A DNA stretch of 64,000 nt from Mesorhizobium sp. ES1-4 (GCF_020164745.1 NZ_JAIUGV010000013.1:88981-152980), one strand, 5' to 3'; shown: positions 25,518 through 35,066, counted from the first letter of the stretch. Program-made: numbers and translations. Notes: a model not told the origin generated them from the sequence alone.

Positions 25518-26639
25518 ATGGTAATGAAGGCACCGGTTGCCGACGCTAGGAATGGGTCGGTAGTAGATCGGCTGGTCGGCATCGACCTCGCTCGGGGCCT
25601 GGCTGTCTTCGGGATGTATGCCGCCCATCTCGGTCCCGACCCCGGCGAAGGAGGACTAGTCGGGTTTCTGATGGAACTAACCCATGGGCGGCCGTCGGCC
25701 CTGTTTGCCGTATTGGCCGGTTTTTCAATCCTCCTGATTACAGGTCGCAAGGCGCCGAAGTCGGGGATAGCCGGTAGACAGGCCATCGCCAGAGTCGCAA
25801 TTCGTGCCCTTGTTTTGCTCGCGCTTGGCTCAATCCTGGGCTGCCTCGGTACCCAGGTCGAAGTCATCCTAGAATACTACGGAATTTGCTTCTTGTTGGT
25901 ATTGCCGCTCCATCGGCTCAGCGCATATCAGCTGGGCTTGATCGCTGCCGCTACGGCATTAGTTCTCCCGCAAGTCCGTTCCTCCCTTCTGTCGGTTGCC
26001 CCCAACCTCCTCGACCCGGTCTTCAACCTCATGGTCAACGGCTACTATCCCGCGGTGACCTGGGTTCCTTTCCTCATCGCTGGCATGGCCATCGCGCGCC
26101 TTAATCTTAATACGCTAGCAGCGCATTGGCGCCTTGGTCTGGCGGGGGTCGCGCTGGCCGTGTTGGGCCATGGGGGATCCTTGCTCGCGCTGAGTTCCCG
26201 CGCTTTGACTGAAACCTCCTTGTGGTGGTCTGACGTTGACGGCGCTTTTGAGCCTTCCAAGTCGTCATTTATAGTCAAGTCGTCATGGATAGCCGCACCT
26301 CATAGCGAAACGACGCTTTCGATCGTGGGCAGCACCGGTTGCGCAATGATCATCTTGGCGGCTTGCATGCTCGCTGTGGATGCGCTCCCGCGTCTGCGAA
26401 AGCTGGTCTGGCCAATAATCGCAGTCGGCTCGATGTCTTTGACGGCCTATGTGCTGCACATTGCGGGAATAGCCTATCTTATGAAGATAAACATTTTCAA
26501 AGACGAGAGCCTGTCCACGCTCTTTGGCTTCGTTGTGGTTATCAGCACTTTTGCGGTGCTTTGGCTGCGCATCTTCCAGCGAGGACCGATGGAAGTGCTG
26601 ATGGGTAGGGTCGCAGATCTCGCGCGTCACATCCGCTGA
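25518..26639 (+). CDS. DUF418/DUF1624-like multi-pass membrane protein (putative acyltransferase)
   Basis: A 373-residue membrane protein with about ten hydrophobic segments. It opens with VVDRLVGIDLARGLAVFGMYAAHLGPDPG, the signature of HGSNAT/DUF1624-type proteins, and ends with a DUF418-like region (LTAYVLHIAGIAYL...FQRGPMEVLMGRV). Relatives are proposed to transfer acetyl groups across membranes, but no substrate can be named. It is monocistronic. An ATG at 25,524 is an alternative start. The closest relatives I recall are in actinobacteria and some rhizobia, which suggests transfer. Confidence 0.7.
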   Translation: MVMKAPVADARNGSVVDRLVGIDLARGLAVFGMYAAHLGPDPGEGGLVGFLMELTHGRPSALFAVLAGFSILLITGRKAPKSGIAGRQAIARVAIRALVLLALGSILGCLGTQVEVILEYYGICFLLVLPLHRLSAYQLGLIAAATALVLPQVRSSLLSVAPNLLDPVFNLMVNGYYPAVTWVPFLIAGMAIARLNLNTLAAHWRLGLAGVALAVLGHGGSLLALSSRALTETSLWWSDVDGAFEPSKSSFIVKSSWIAAPHSETTLSIVGSTGCAMIILAACMLAVDALPRLRKLVWPIIAVGSMSLTAYVLHIAGIAYLMKINIFKDESLSTLFGFVVVISTFAVLWLRIFQRGPMEVLMGRVADLARHIR

Positions 26640-26829
26640 GCACCGCCGCGCCCCGGCCTCCCGATCACATTACGGACAAGGTGGGGCTTTGTCCAAAGCT
26701 TGTTCGCGGCAGGGGAGGGTACTTCCTCCCAGCCTGCCGCCTTGTTGATGGAAGCTAAAACGGTCGCGCAGGCGCTAGAGTTGCATCGGCATAATCAGCT
26801 TAAACTCGCGAAGTTAAACCCGCGGTTGG
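26640..26829. other. Spacer
   Basis: No gene is seen; the inactive IS110 relic begins at about 26,830. Confidence 0.4.
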
Positions 26830-27319
26830 TCTATCTCGGCCCGCCTCACCTGAAAGGCTAAGGTATCCGTTTCGGTCAAGGGTTTTAGGGGCCATTTTCG
26901 CTGCGCCTTGAGGAGAGCGTTTGCTAGGATGAGGAGCTTTCGCAACAAGATGATGACCTTTGCGGGTTTGCCTGCCGCCTTTAGCGCCTGGTATTTTGCC
27001 TTGAGGTCGGGGTTGAAGCGCAGGGCGAAGGGCCGGGCATGTAGAGGGCCTGGCGAACATTGGCCCGGCCGCCCCGGATGAAGGCGCGGCCGCTCCATTT
27101 TGCCGAGGCCGGCGAGGCTTGCGGCCTTTGGTTCCGAGTTCCGGCATGTCGATGGTGAGTGTGCAGGCGGTGGCATCCGATGCGCCATATGCTGGTCAGG
27201 ATTTCGCGGCGCTGGACAGCGTCGGGATCGGCTTTCATGAGGGTAAGCATCGTCTGATCGATATCGCTGAGTTCACGTGGATCTGCTTCCAGCCACTCGT
27301 TGTTGTGGCGCCTGAGCAA
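26830..27319 (-). mobile_element. IS110-family transposase relic
   Basis: Frames on the minus strand give VQRREILTSIW..., then ELGTKGRK/QAASLAGL, then SGRAFIRGGRANVRQALYMP and FNPDLKAKYQALKAAGKPAKV..., then LLILANALLKAQRKW. These are the C-terminal transposase_20 region. The N-terminal DEDD domain is absent and at least two frameshifts are present. Confidence 0.75.
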
Positions 27320-27487
27320 GGCAAGCGGTCAAGGTCTGGCTCTGGTGCTGGCTGCGGTGCGATCCCCGCACGGGCCAGGTGCCGATCGTGTCGACGATCC
27401 ACCTCGCCGCGACCAGAGAGCTGCTACTCTCTTCCGCTGTTCATTCTGGCCTCTTCGCAATGAATGTCATAAAATCACCTGTCGCAA

Positions 27488-27800
27488 TTAATGGTTTTTG
27501 ATTTGGCTCCTACAGCTGGCAGATATCGCCGAGAGTTCCGCAGAGAGCGTCGAAAGTTTTGGCCGCCTTCTTCCGCAGCCGCGCCTTGAGTTTTGAGCAG
27601 ACCTGTCTTGATCGGGTTGAGATCGGGCGAGCATGGCGGCAGGATCAGGAGCCAGTGCCCCTTTGGCCAACCAGTGGGCGGCGCGTACCTTGCCGACAAT
27701 CTGGGGTTCCGAACCCGACAGTTGGTTTTCAACCCGACAGTGGCCCGCCTCAGAGCAGGCTACCGCCCTTCGGAGCAGGCAGAAGCTAATCGAGGTTCGC
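27488..27800 (-). mobile_element. IS630-family transposase relic
   Basis: The minus strand reads GHWLLILPPCSPDLNPI, the DDE-domain signature of IS630/Tc1-like transposases, then a frameshifted KLKA/RRRAARTF segment. Only the C-terminal portion remains. Upstream sequence to about 27,960 gives no clear match. Confidence 0.65.
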
Positions 27801-28182
27801 GGGTTCCGGTTTGAATGTGCAGGTCGCTGCGCGCCTGATCTTTCGGTCTGGCGGCACATGACAAAAACTCTCATTTTGGCCGACGATACCCGGTCAGGAG
27901 CGGGTATCGCAGTCGAGAAGCGACCCGAGCACGTCCACAAGATGTGCCGAGTTTGCAAGGTGTGTCATTGTTTCTGTCAACGTTCGAGCGACAGCGCACG
28001 ACGAAACGTCTGGCATACGCCTCGTCTGGCACGCGCCTCGCATATGTTGCAGTTGCTGCTGGAGATCAGGCGATCGAGTGGGCCTTGCAATTTTCCGATT
28101 TTGATGCGCCTAAAGTCTCGTGTACAAATCAGGCTGGCGTGAATGGCCTGCCTAAGTTGCGACTTATTACAAAGGAATGGAT

Positions 28183-28395
28183 ATGGCGACTGGAACGGTG
28201 AAGTGGTTCAACAGCACGAAGGGTTTTGGTTTTATTCAGCCTGACAACGGCGGTCAGGATGTCTTTGTCCACATTTCCGCTGTTGAACGAGCGGGCCTGT
28301 CGACCCTTAATGAGGGCCAGAAGATCAACTACGAGGTGGAACAGGATCGCCGCACGGGAAAGTCCTCTGCAGGCAGCCTCAGCAAGGCTGGCTAA
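28183..28395 (+). CDS. cspA: Cold-shock family RNA/DNA-binding protein
   Basis: A 70-residue OB-fold protein with the RNP1 motif KGFGFI and the RNP2-like VFVHIS, full length for the family. It binds single-stranded nucleic acid and acts as an RNA chaperone. AAAGGA at 28,171-28,176 favours the ATG at 28,183 (MATGTVKWFN) over 28,177. It is followed by a GC-rich stem-loop at 28,541. No operon partner is seen; cold, growth-phase or symbiotic regulation cannot be told from the sequence. Confidence 0.93.
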   Translation: MATGTVKWFNSTKGFGFIQPDNGGQDVFVHISAVERAGLSTLNEGQKINYEVEQDRRTGKSSAGSLSKAG

Positions 28396-28540
28396 CGGTC
28401 CGGGAAAGCCTTGGCAAGGTTCGTCATCGCCGGAACGCATTGACGGCTCGAAACCCGGGCCGGAGCATGCAAGTTAATGCCGCGGCAGGGATTGCTGGAG
28501 CCATCATGAATTACTCTGGAAATGAGGCTCTTGGACGGGA

Positions 28541-28565
28541 AAGGCGGGGCTCATCCCCGCCCTTT
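28541..28565. terminator. Stem-loop between convergent csp and MucR-like genes
   Basis: GGCGGGG-CTCAT-CCCCGCC forms a 7-bp GC stem with CTTTG after it and AA before it. It sits between the convergent csp (ending 28,395) and MucR-like (ending 28,624) genes, so it could serve both directions. Confidence 0.55.
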
Positions 28566-28623
28566 GATTCCGCGCAGATTGGGCCAACGGCTGCTGCGCG
28601 TCCGAACGACTGTTGATACGGAT

Positions 28624-29094
28624 TTAGGCTGCGACCTTCTTGCGGGTCCGTTTCGCCGGCGCCGTGGCTGGGGCTTCCGGCTCTTTCGGTTTGCGGCCGA
28701 GTCCCATGGTCTTGGCCAAGGCGGAGCGCGCAGCGGCGTAATTCGGCGCCACCATGGGATAATCCGACGGCAGACCCCATTTGGCGCGATATTCGTCTGG
28801 GGTCAGACCATAGTGCGTCGCCAGATGGCGCTTTAGCGATTTGAATTTCTTGCCGTCTTCAAGGCTAATGATGTAGTCCGGTTCGATCGACTTTTTGATC
28901 GGGACAGCAGGTTTTTTTACAGGCACAGGCTCTTCTGCCGGTATGAGTCCAGCCGTGCCGTTTAGAGCCCCGTGCACTTGGGCGATCAGGGCAGGAAGCT
29001 CCCCCGCCGGGACGGGGTTGTTGGAGACGTAGGCTGATACAACATCGGCAGTGAGCTCGATGAGGATGTCGGTCTTGTGGGGTTCTTCTGTCAT
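28624..29094 (-). CDS. Ros/MucR-family regulator lacking the zinc cysteine
   Basis: A 156-residue transcription factor of the Ros/MucR family, which controls exopolysaccharide and many symbiosis genes in rhizobia. The zinc-finger core is YIISLEDGKKFKSLKRHLATHYG. S77, D80, H90 and H94 occupy the positions of Cys-Asp-His-His in Ros, so the first ligand is serine. A Lys/Arg-rich tail (KRTRKKVAA) follows a Pro/Ala linker. Zinc-independent Ros homologues have been described in Mesorhizobium loti, so the protein may still fold and bind AT-rich DNA. Confidence 0.88.
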   Translation of the reverse strand: MTEEPHKTDILIELTADVVSAYVSNNPVPAGELPALIAQVHGALNGTAGLIPAEEPVPVKKPAVPIKKSIEPDYIISLEDGKKFKSLKRHLATHYGLTPDEYRAKWGLPSDYPMVAPNYAAARSALAKTMGLGRKPKEPEAPATAPAKRTRKKVAA

Positions 29095-29988
29095 AAACTT
29101 CTCCGGGCAGCTTGAAACACAGTTGGGCGAAGTGTCGCTTCATAGTGGCGGTTGCCGCTGAAAGCAAATGGATCGACGGGTGCGCTGCTCCTCCACCATT
29201 GAAGTCTCGGCGACGCATCCCGTCATCGTCCATCGCTAAAGGCAGCGTATTGAATTATGGGAGCGGTCGCGCCCGCCCCACCATAGCGATACAGCAAGAC
29301 AATCAAAAAAGCCGGTCTTTGCTTGGCCCCAAATCTTTTCTCCTTTCGTGAACGCTGAGCTGCCAAGCTGCTACAGTTCACCTCGCGGGGCAACCGTGCA
29401 CAACACAGGAGTTGCCCGAGCGATACATTCTTCACTTGCCGCTTATCAGCGCTGGTGATTGCACTTTGCAGCCTGCCTCCGGACCCGCAGCGCTCACGCT
29501 GTTGGTTTTGCGCCTGCAGGCGTCGGAAGTCGGATCGCCGCAGCTAATTTCCTCAGGCGGACGAATTCAACAAATCGATTGTTTGGATCGAAGGCATCCA
29601 CACCATCGATGCCTCTAGAATATGATCCAGCTACAATCACCGTGCTGTAATGGCAGGGACGGCCAGCACAAGCGCGACACGATCCGGCGGGTCCATCGCT
29701 GCGTTACGTATTCATGGCTACTGCATCGGGCGCTCGGTCGACCGCCTTAAGCCAGGTCGCCGCATTGCGAGACGGTGACCGGCGAGGGAGAGGGCGCTCT
29801 GGCAACGAAGCGAGGCGGGTGGCCTTGCGGGTGGCCGCGTGATGTCATCCGGCTCTCCTGCCGATCTCTGCCGGCCAGATCTGGAGCAACTGTTTTGCAT
29901 AGATATGGCTCTCTTCAGGGGGCCATCTATGATGGGAGCCGAGCGCGTGTTCGAGCCGGGGAACAGGCTGCGCATGCACTGTGCCCAC
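29095..29988. other. Region without recognisable gene
   Basis: Short ORFs of 60-90 codons in all frames, none with a domain. It probably contains the promoter of the MucR-like gene at its left end and marks the boundary to the T3SS cluster. Confidence 0.4.
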
Positions 29989-30531
29989 CTATTGCGATCG
30001 TGCTAACCTTGGTTGTTCGGACTTGCCGTTAAAGGCAAGCGACAGATTGAAGTTATGCTGCACCATCTGATTGCCTGGCTCGTTTTCGAGAGCTCGCCGA
30101 TACAGGGCCTGTGCCGCGTCATGCCGCCCCTCAATGTCCAAAATCACGCCCTTCGCATTCAATGCACGTACGTTTCCTGGGGCTGCAACCAAGACGCTGT
30201 CGAGCACCTCAACCGCTTCGTGCGGGCGCTTCTGGCCCACCAAGGCATTTGTAAGTCGTATCGCCGCATCAACATTGTCCGGGTGCTGCTTCACCTCATC
30301 CCGCAAAGCCCGCTCTTGAACATCCTGACCAACTTCGCGCAAAATGCGTTCGCGCATAGCCGGATCGATTTGATCGGCGCTGAGCAACTCGGGGGAAGAT
30401 GTCTCCTGCACGGAAAGAGCCGGCTTTTGCCAGCTGGCGCAACCGCCCAAAGGCAGAATGGCGAGTACGGCAAAAAGAAGTGAGTTCCGGCGCAGAAACA
30501 TAGGCGATGGAGAAACTGTATTACTATTCAT
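29989..30531 (-). CDS. TPR lipoprotein of the T3SS cluster (y4yS-like)
   Basis: A 180-residue protein with a signal peptide ending in a lipobox (LAILPLGGC) and TPR-like helices at about residues 75-165 (AIRLTNALVGQKRPHEAVEVLDSVL, ALNAKGVILDIEGRHDAAQALYRRAL). This is TadD-like and corresponds in position and type to y4yS at the end of the nopA-nopC-rhcV operon of NGR234. It is likely an outer-membrane-anchored pilotin or assembly factor for the secretin, by analogy with Tad systems. It lies 53 bases downstream of rhcV on the same strand, last gene of the operon. Confidence 0.75.
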   Translation of the reverse strand: MNSNTVSPSPMFLRRNSLLFAVLAILPLGGCASWQKPALSVQETSSPELLSADQIDPAMRERILREVGQDVQERALRDEVKQHPDNVDAAIRLTNALVGQKRPHEAVEVLDSVLVAAPGNVRALNAKGVILDIEGRHDAAQALYRRALENEPGNQMVQHNFNLSLAFNGKSEQPRLARSQ

Positions 30532-30584
30532 GTTATCTCTCAGTTATCGGGGAGGCGCGTGGCGTTCAGTTAGGAAAGGTGGGA

Positions 30585-32648
30585 CTACTCTAACAATCCG
30601 CTGTTCGATCCGTGCGGGAGTGTGACGGATCCTGCGGGGCGAATTGTAAAGTCGGAGGCGAGGTCTTGATAAGACAGCACGGCGAGATCAACCCCGTTTC
30701 GCGTCAGAAAGCCGCGGACGAAACGTCGGACATCCATCGACGTCAACAGAATAGGGCGGGTTTGACCCGGTTCTGCGTTCGAAAGGACCTGACGTATCTG
30801 TGATAGCATCGCTTCGCTTTGCCGATCCTCCAGTGCGAGATAGGGGCCTGCATCCGAATCTCGAACCGCGCCACGCATCACATCCTCGCTCTCGCGCTCG
30901 ACGACCAGGGCGGACACGATGCCCTCCGTGTTGGCATGGCGGTGGCAGATCTGTCGCTTCAAACCAGAACGGACATATTCCGTCAGCAGGGCAACGTTCT
31001 GCTCACGCTCGCTCCATTCGGCCAATGCCTCCAACACGAGACGGGTGTGGCGGATTGGGATACCTTCCTCCAGGAGGCGGCGCAGAACATCGGCAATCCG
31101 AGGAATCGGCGTCGTGCGTAGCACCTCTTTCACAAGCTCAGAATATTCCTGCTCCATTCGGCCCAGGAAATGTCGGGTCTCTTGGATGCCCACCAATCGC
31201 GGTGCGTAGCGGGTCAACGCTGCATGGACGCGCAAGGCGAGGAGTTCGCCGGGAGCCCTATGCTCCGTGCCGGCGCCCGTAAGGGCCTTTGCAGGGGTAT
31301 GTTCAACCGGGAGTCTGTCCGTTTTCGGCTCACGTCTAAGGGGGACACCGCTCGAGTCGACGTGCGCTACATCGGCTCGGAGCGCCATCTGGTTTGGATC
31401 TAAGGCGTCCTGTTCGACTGGCACGCCCTCGACATCAATTCGGAATTGCGATTCAGGCAGCTGCTCGTCAACCAAGACAGGGATGCGAGGAACGATAATG
31501 CCCAGATCGGCTGTGACCAGGAGCGAAACGCGCCCAATATGTTTTTGCAATTCGGCTTGATCGACCGCCTGCATAAGATCTGGCGCTAGAAAAAATGCGA
31601 TCGGGAATTCCTTCGCAGGCGCGGCTTGCTTAGGCTCCGCTGCAGTTCCACCTTTCGCATCGGCAGTGCCGGCGCCCAGCACATCAGCCTTGACAATGCT
31701 TACCGCAGCGAACACTGCGGCCAGCATCAGAAAGACGGGGAGGGGAAACCCAGGAACGAACCCCATTACAACCAGGACGCCGGCCGCCAGTCGCAAGGCT
31801 CGAGTGCTGGCCGTGAGCTGACTGACCATTTCTGTACCGAGGTTGATCCTCGCCGTCCCAGTCACACGGGTGACGATGGTCGCCGCAGTAATGGAGAGCA
31901 GAAGGGCCGGAATCTGCGATATCAATGCATCGCCTATCGTCAGCAGAGTGTAGTGATGCAGTACCTCGCCGAAGGACATGCCCTTGGAGAGCAGGCCGAT
32001 CGAAATTCCACCCAGCATGTTGATGCAGATAACCACCAGCCCGGCGATGGAATCGCCCTTCACAAATTTCATCGCGCCGTCCATCGCGCCATAGAGTTGG
32101 CTTTCCTTCTCCAATTCGGCGCGCCGCCGGCGGGATTCGTTGGCATCGATGTGGCCGTTGCGTAGCTCTGCGTCGACCGCCATTTGCTTGCCCGGCAGAG
32201 CATCCAGCGTGAAACGCGCCGCCACTTCTGCCACCCGTTCGGCACCCTTCGCGAGGACCATGAATTGCACCATGGTGACGACCAGAAATATGACGAAACC
32301 CACCACGATATTGCCTGAAATGACGAAATCGCCAAAAGTATGAATAATGCTGCCGGCCTCCCCCTCGGCCAGGATCAGTCGCGTCGTTGCGACCGTGAGC
32401 GCGAGACGGAATACAGTGGAAATCAAAATAACGCCGGGCAAAGAGGAAAAATCAAGTGGAGTACTGACATACAGGGCAACCATCATCAGCAGTATGGCCA
32501 ACCCCATATTGAATCCTATCAGGGCGTCGACCACCACGACCGGGATAGGCATGACCATCATCGCGACAGCCAGAAGCAGCATCAACGCAACCATTAAATC
32601 CGGGCTGGCCGGCGCACGCTTGATGAAGTCACGCAGGACGTTGGCCAT
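30585..32648 (-). CDS. rhcV: T3SS export gate protein RhcV (SctV)
   Basis: A 687-residue inner-membrane export gate of the T3SS. The N-terminal part has about eight membrane helices (VMPIPVVVVDALIGFNMGLAILLMM..., FRLALTVATTRLIL) and the FHIPEP-type motif AVDAELRNGHIDANESRRRR. The C-terminal cytoplasmic domain of about 350 residues forms the nonameric ring that binds chaperone-substrate complexes. It is full length and intact. It lies downstream of sctD with a spacer of 232 bases, an unusually large gap inside this operon. Confidence 0.96.
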   Translation of the reverse strand: MANVLRDFIKRAPASPDLMVALMLLLAVAMMVMPIPVVVVDALIGFNMGLAILLMMVALYVSTPLDFSSLPGVILISTVFRLALTVATTRLILAEGEAGSIIHTFGDFVISGNIVVGFVIFLVVTMVQFMVLAKGAERVAEVAARFTLDALPGKQMAVDAELRNGHIDANESRRRRAELEKESQLYGAMDGAMKFVKGDSIAGLVVICINMLGGISIGLLSKGMSFGEVLHHYTLLTIGDALISQIPALLLSITAATIVTRVTGTARINLGTEMVSQLTASTRALRLAAGVLVVMGFVPGFPLPVFLMLAAVFAAVSIVKADVLGAGTADAKGGTAAEPKQAAPAKEFPIAFFLAPDLMQAVDQAELQKHIGRVSLLVTADLGIIVPRIPVLVDEQLPESQFRIDVEGVPVEQDALDPNQMALRADVAHVDSSGVPLRREPKTDRLPVEHTPAKALTGAGTEHRAPGELLALRVHAALTRYAPRLVGIQETRHFLGRMEQEYSELVKEVLRTTPIPRIADVLRRLLEEGIPIRHTRLVLEALAEWSEREQNVALLTEYVRSGLKRQICHRHANTEGIVSALVVERESEDVMRGAVRDSDAGPYLALEDRQSEAMLSQIRQVLSNAEPGQTRPILLTSMDVRRFVRGFLTRNGVDLAVLSYQDLASDFTIRPAGSVTLPHGSNSGLLE

Positions 32649-32880
32649 CGAGACACCTTTGCAATCGGTTGAGACTTACTCTGCTGTTACGCCATGAAAC
32701 GTGGCTTTCGAACTCCGAAGGCGCCTCAGCCTTGGCCAGCGCGTGACCCTGCATGAGAGCCACAAGCAGGCGCGAAATGGCTGGGCAGCAAATGTTTCCA
32801 ACGCAGCCAGCTTGTCAGCACCGAGCGCGACAGGATGTTTGGCTGGCCATAGAGTGCTGCTTGATGGGGCCTGCGAGCTT

Positions 32881-33771
32881 TCAATATTGGAGAGCAGCAA
32901 TGCGGCCATTCCTGCTCAGCAGCACACGGCTGTCCTCAATACGTTCGACCACCCATCCATCAGCCAAAATGGCGCCGACAAAATACTTCTCGCTGTCGAT
33001 GACAATATATGGTTGGACCCCATGCCACACAGCTTCGACCGCGATTGCGGATGGCGCCTTCTCCTCTTTGATGAGCACTCCGTTCACCAGTGTTAGAGTA
33101 CCCTTGGTGCGACGATCGAACGATTGCTGAAGCTTCTGCCAACTGATGACCGATTCAGACGTGACGGTGCCTTCGGCGGTCACAACACCCTTTGCCGACC
33201 CAATCTTGACGTCGAGAAGACCCGCTCGATCGACTTCCTCCTGCAGCTCTTGGGCCGCTGCCTCCGTAAGTTCATTGTCAGCGCGGTGACTGATCGTTCT
33301 GGACGCGACTTCAGCCCGAAGTGAATTGGGGCTCGATCCACTTGCATTGCCAAGATAGGAGATCGTGCCTGAAAGCGCGCCGATCCCGAGTGAGCTGATT
33401 ATGACCATGGCGAGCACACCGATCGGTAGGCGCGGTATGCCGGTCGAACCAGGCGGCTCTGCATCCTGCACGGACAAAGCAATGGACATCTCGCCTACGA
33501 GCAGGACGACAGGAAGGGGCACAACAACGGACTGGCCTGCGGCGATATTCCGGTTGCCCTCGATACTGAGTCCGGGTGCAAGCGCCTCCAGTTCGATCGA
33601 CTTGCCAAGAAGAGTTACACGAAGGTGATGCGGTGCCAGTCCCTGCTCGACAAAGACCAAATCGGCATCGAAGCCGCTGCCGATTAAACACTTTTGAAGA
33701 TCCGTCTTGCCGGTCAGACCGCAATAGTGCCCCGAACGCACTTCGAAACGGAGGGAAACGGCGTCATCCAC
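32881..33771 (-). CDS. T3SS inner-ring protein SctD (y4yQ-like)
   Basis: A 296-residue component of the inner-membrane ring. The N-terminal FHA-like cytoplasmic domain (residues 1-105) is followed by a single membrane segment at about 122-142 (IGVLAMVIISSLGIGALSG) and a periplasmic ring-forming region (VKIGSAKGVVTAEGTVTSE). It corresponds to y4yQ, between nopA and rhcV in NGR234. It contacts SctJ (NolT) and the secretins. Low sequence conservation is normal for SctD, so the identification relies on architecture and position. Confidence 0.85.
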   Translation of the reverse strand: MDDAVSLRFEVRSGHYCGLTGKTDLQKCLIGSGFDADLVFVEQGLAPHHLRVTLLGKSIELEALAPGLSIEGNRNIAAGQSVVVPLPVVLLVGEMSIALSVQDAEPPGSTGIPRLPIGVLAMVIISSLGIGALSGTISYLGNASGSSPNSLRAEVASRTISHRADNELTEAAAQELQEEVDRAGLLDVKIGSAKGVVTAEGTVTSESVISWQKLQQSFDRRTKGTLTLVNGVLIKEEKAPSAIAVEAVWHGVQPYIVIDSEKYFVGAILADGWVVERIEDSRVLLSRNGRIAALQY

Positions 33772-33888
33772 AGAGCATCTCTCAAACAGGATAGAAGCCG
33801 CATGGCAATTGCCATGCGGCTCATTTCGGGACTACGTCGCGTCAATAAGGAGACGCGCTAGGGGGCAGTCTAAAACCCGCTTCCGACA

Positions 33889-34131
33889 TTACGAAACGCG
33901 TTCGTCGGCGGCCTTCTTGATGGTCTGGAGATTGGTCGTTAGAGTGCGCAACTGGACACTCCTTTTCGTCGCCTCCAAGCTAACATTGGTTAGTTCCTGC
34001 ACTTGCGCCTGAAAAGCAGTAGCATCAGCTCCGCTTGTATTGCCGGGAGTGCCACTGTTAGTTTTATCGGTATTGCCGGCGCTACTGGTATTGGTATTGC
34101 CTGATTTTTTATTATTATCAACTGCAGCCAT
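33889..34131 (-). CDS. nopA: T3SS pilus/needle subunit candidate NopA
   Basis: An 80-residue secreted pilin-like protein. The N-terminal half is rich in Asn/Ser/Gly/Thr (NKKSGNTNTSSAGNTDKT) and disordered. The C-terminal ~40 residues form one amphipathic helix (AFQAQVQELTNVSLEATKRS), typical of needle or Hrp-pilus subunits. The ATG at 34,131 has AGGA 6 bases upstream; the ORF's first ATG at 34,137 abuts it. Position directly upstream of sctD and downstream of the nopC-like gene matches nopC-nopA-y4yQ-rhcV-y4yS. Identity rests on position and shape, not on a strong motif. Confidence 0.7.
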   Translation of the reverse strand: MAAVDNNKKSGNTNTSSAGNTDKTNSGTPGNTSGADATAFQAQVQELTNVSLEATKRSVQLRTLTTNLQTIKKAADERVS

Positions 34132-34202
34132 GATCATTCCTTTTTCTGTTGGAGTTGTGCCGTCAATAACGGCCTGTATGACCTCACGCCGGATTTCCCG
34201 CG

Positions 34203-34532
34203 TCAGGCATCTTCTGTGTCATCCAAAGCTTCATCGGCCTCAGCCATCGCATCGTTCGCGAATTGGAACGCGAACGATCGCAGGATACTTTGGAAGGCTT
34301 CACTTTGTGCTGCAGACTGTGAGTTGTCTTGAAGTTGATCATTTGAAACGGTCCGGTTATCCGCCCGATCGTTCCCGCCAGCTGCCTTGCCATCATTCCC
34401 ACCAGCTGGCTTGCCATCATTGCCATCAGCCGGCTTGCCATCACCAGAATGCTCGGATTTCGAATCCCCATGGCCCTTTCGGATCAAGGAAGTCCCGAGG
34501 TTGCCAACTCCACTCCCAATTGCTGCTATCAT
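34203..34532 (-). CDS. nopC: NopC-like small secreted protein with octapeptide repeats
   Basis: About 109 residues starting MIAAIGSGVGNLGTS (GGAG 6 bases upstream). A variable middle carries GKPADGND, GKPAGGND, GKAAGGND repeats from a 24-base tandem DNA repeat. The C-terminal helix is AFQSILRSFAFQFANDAMAE. It is the first gene after the tts box at 34,588-34,619. In S. fredii NGR234/HH103, NopC is a secreted effector encoded before nopA. The assignment here is by position and size. Confidence 0.6.
   Translation of the reverse strand: MIAAIGSGVGNLGTSLIRKGHGDSKSEHSGDGKPADGNDGKPAGGNDGKAAGGNDRADNRTVSNDQLQDNSQSAAQSEAFQSILRSFAFQFANDAMAEADEALDDTEDA
34370..34442. repeat. 24-base tandem repeats inside the nopC-like gene
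   Basis: Three copies of a unit like GCCATCATTGCCATCAGCCG plus 4 bases encode the octapeptide GK-P/A-A-D/G-GND. Units of 24 bases keep frame, so copy number may vary between strains. Confidence 0.75.
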
Positions 34533-34587
34533 CAGGTACTCCGGCATTTGCCATTGGCGGCGACGTGTTAAAGGTTAGCCTCGATCA

Positions 34588-34619
34588 AGCTAAGGGCGGG
34601 AGCTTTCGAGAACCTGACG
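34588..34619 (-). promoter_or_regulatory. tts box upstream of the nopC-nopA-sctD-rhcV-y4yS operon
   Basis: The minus strand reads CGTCAGGTTCTCGAAAGCTC followed by CCGCCCTTAGCT, matching the TtsI-binding consensus GTCAGCTTNTCGNAAGCT with a downstream CCCNNTAG. It is 56 bases before the nopC-like start. Confidence 0.85.
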
Positions 34620-35066
34620 GCTTTTGACAAAAACCGGCCAGCGCAAAAACGTATGCTCTGCAGGATGTTGCTCTCGCATCGAACAGTCGACCACGATCTC
34701 GGCTGTTCGGCCAATCCCGCCGTCCACGCATGCCGCGACCGAATGGCAGCCGCAGCAGCTCGTTTGCATCCTCGATGCTGTGGTGTCGAACAGGAGACAC
34801 GGTCCACGTGCTGCATGACCGCAATGACCGTATTCTTGCTGGCTCCACGGGCGCACGCAACGAGCAGGAACTCGGTCTTTGCATCACCATTCTCTCGCCT
34901 GCACATCACGGCCCGGCGCGGTGAGCTCATTGGCTTCGAGAAGGTCGGCGACCGTACGAACATGGGATGGTCTGCCGGCTTTGGGAGGCCGGTGCGGATC
35001 CTCTTCTCACCATATCGAAAGCTTGAAGCGGTCGGATTTTCTTGCCCTGTTCGTGAGAACTCCCAT
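34620..35066. other. Divergent intergenic region
   Basis: Lies between the leftward nopC operon and the rightward effector. Two 130-190-codon ORFs cross it in different frames, but neither shows a domain or ribosome site. A partial tts-like TCGAAAGCTTGA lies at 35,015. Confidence 0.4.

Noticed and set aside
28028..28043. Possible sigma-54 element TGGCACGCGCCTCGC upstream of the cold-shock gene
   Set aside because: GG-N10-GC spacing fits, but the -12 half is poor (TCGC), no TGT-N10-ACA site was found upstream and it lies in a duplicated GTCTGGCA-rich stretch.
32676..32909. 77-codon minus-strand ORF between sctD and rhcV
   Set aside because: It fills the unusual 232-base gap and overlaps the sctD end, but has no ribosome site, no domain and an unnatural C-terminus; kept only as a remote possibility for a small chaperone.
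34370..34442. CRISPR array
   Set aside because: The repeats are contiguous 24-base coding repeats without spacers; they are in-frame protein repeats.
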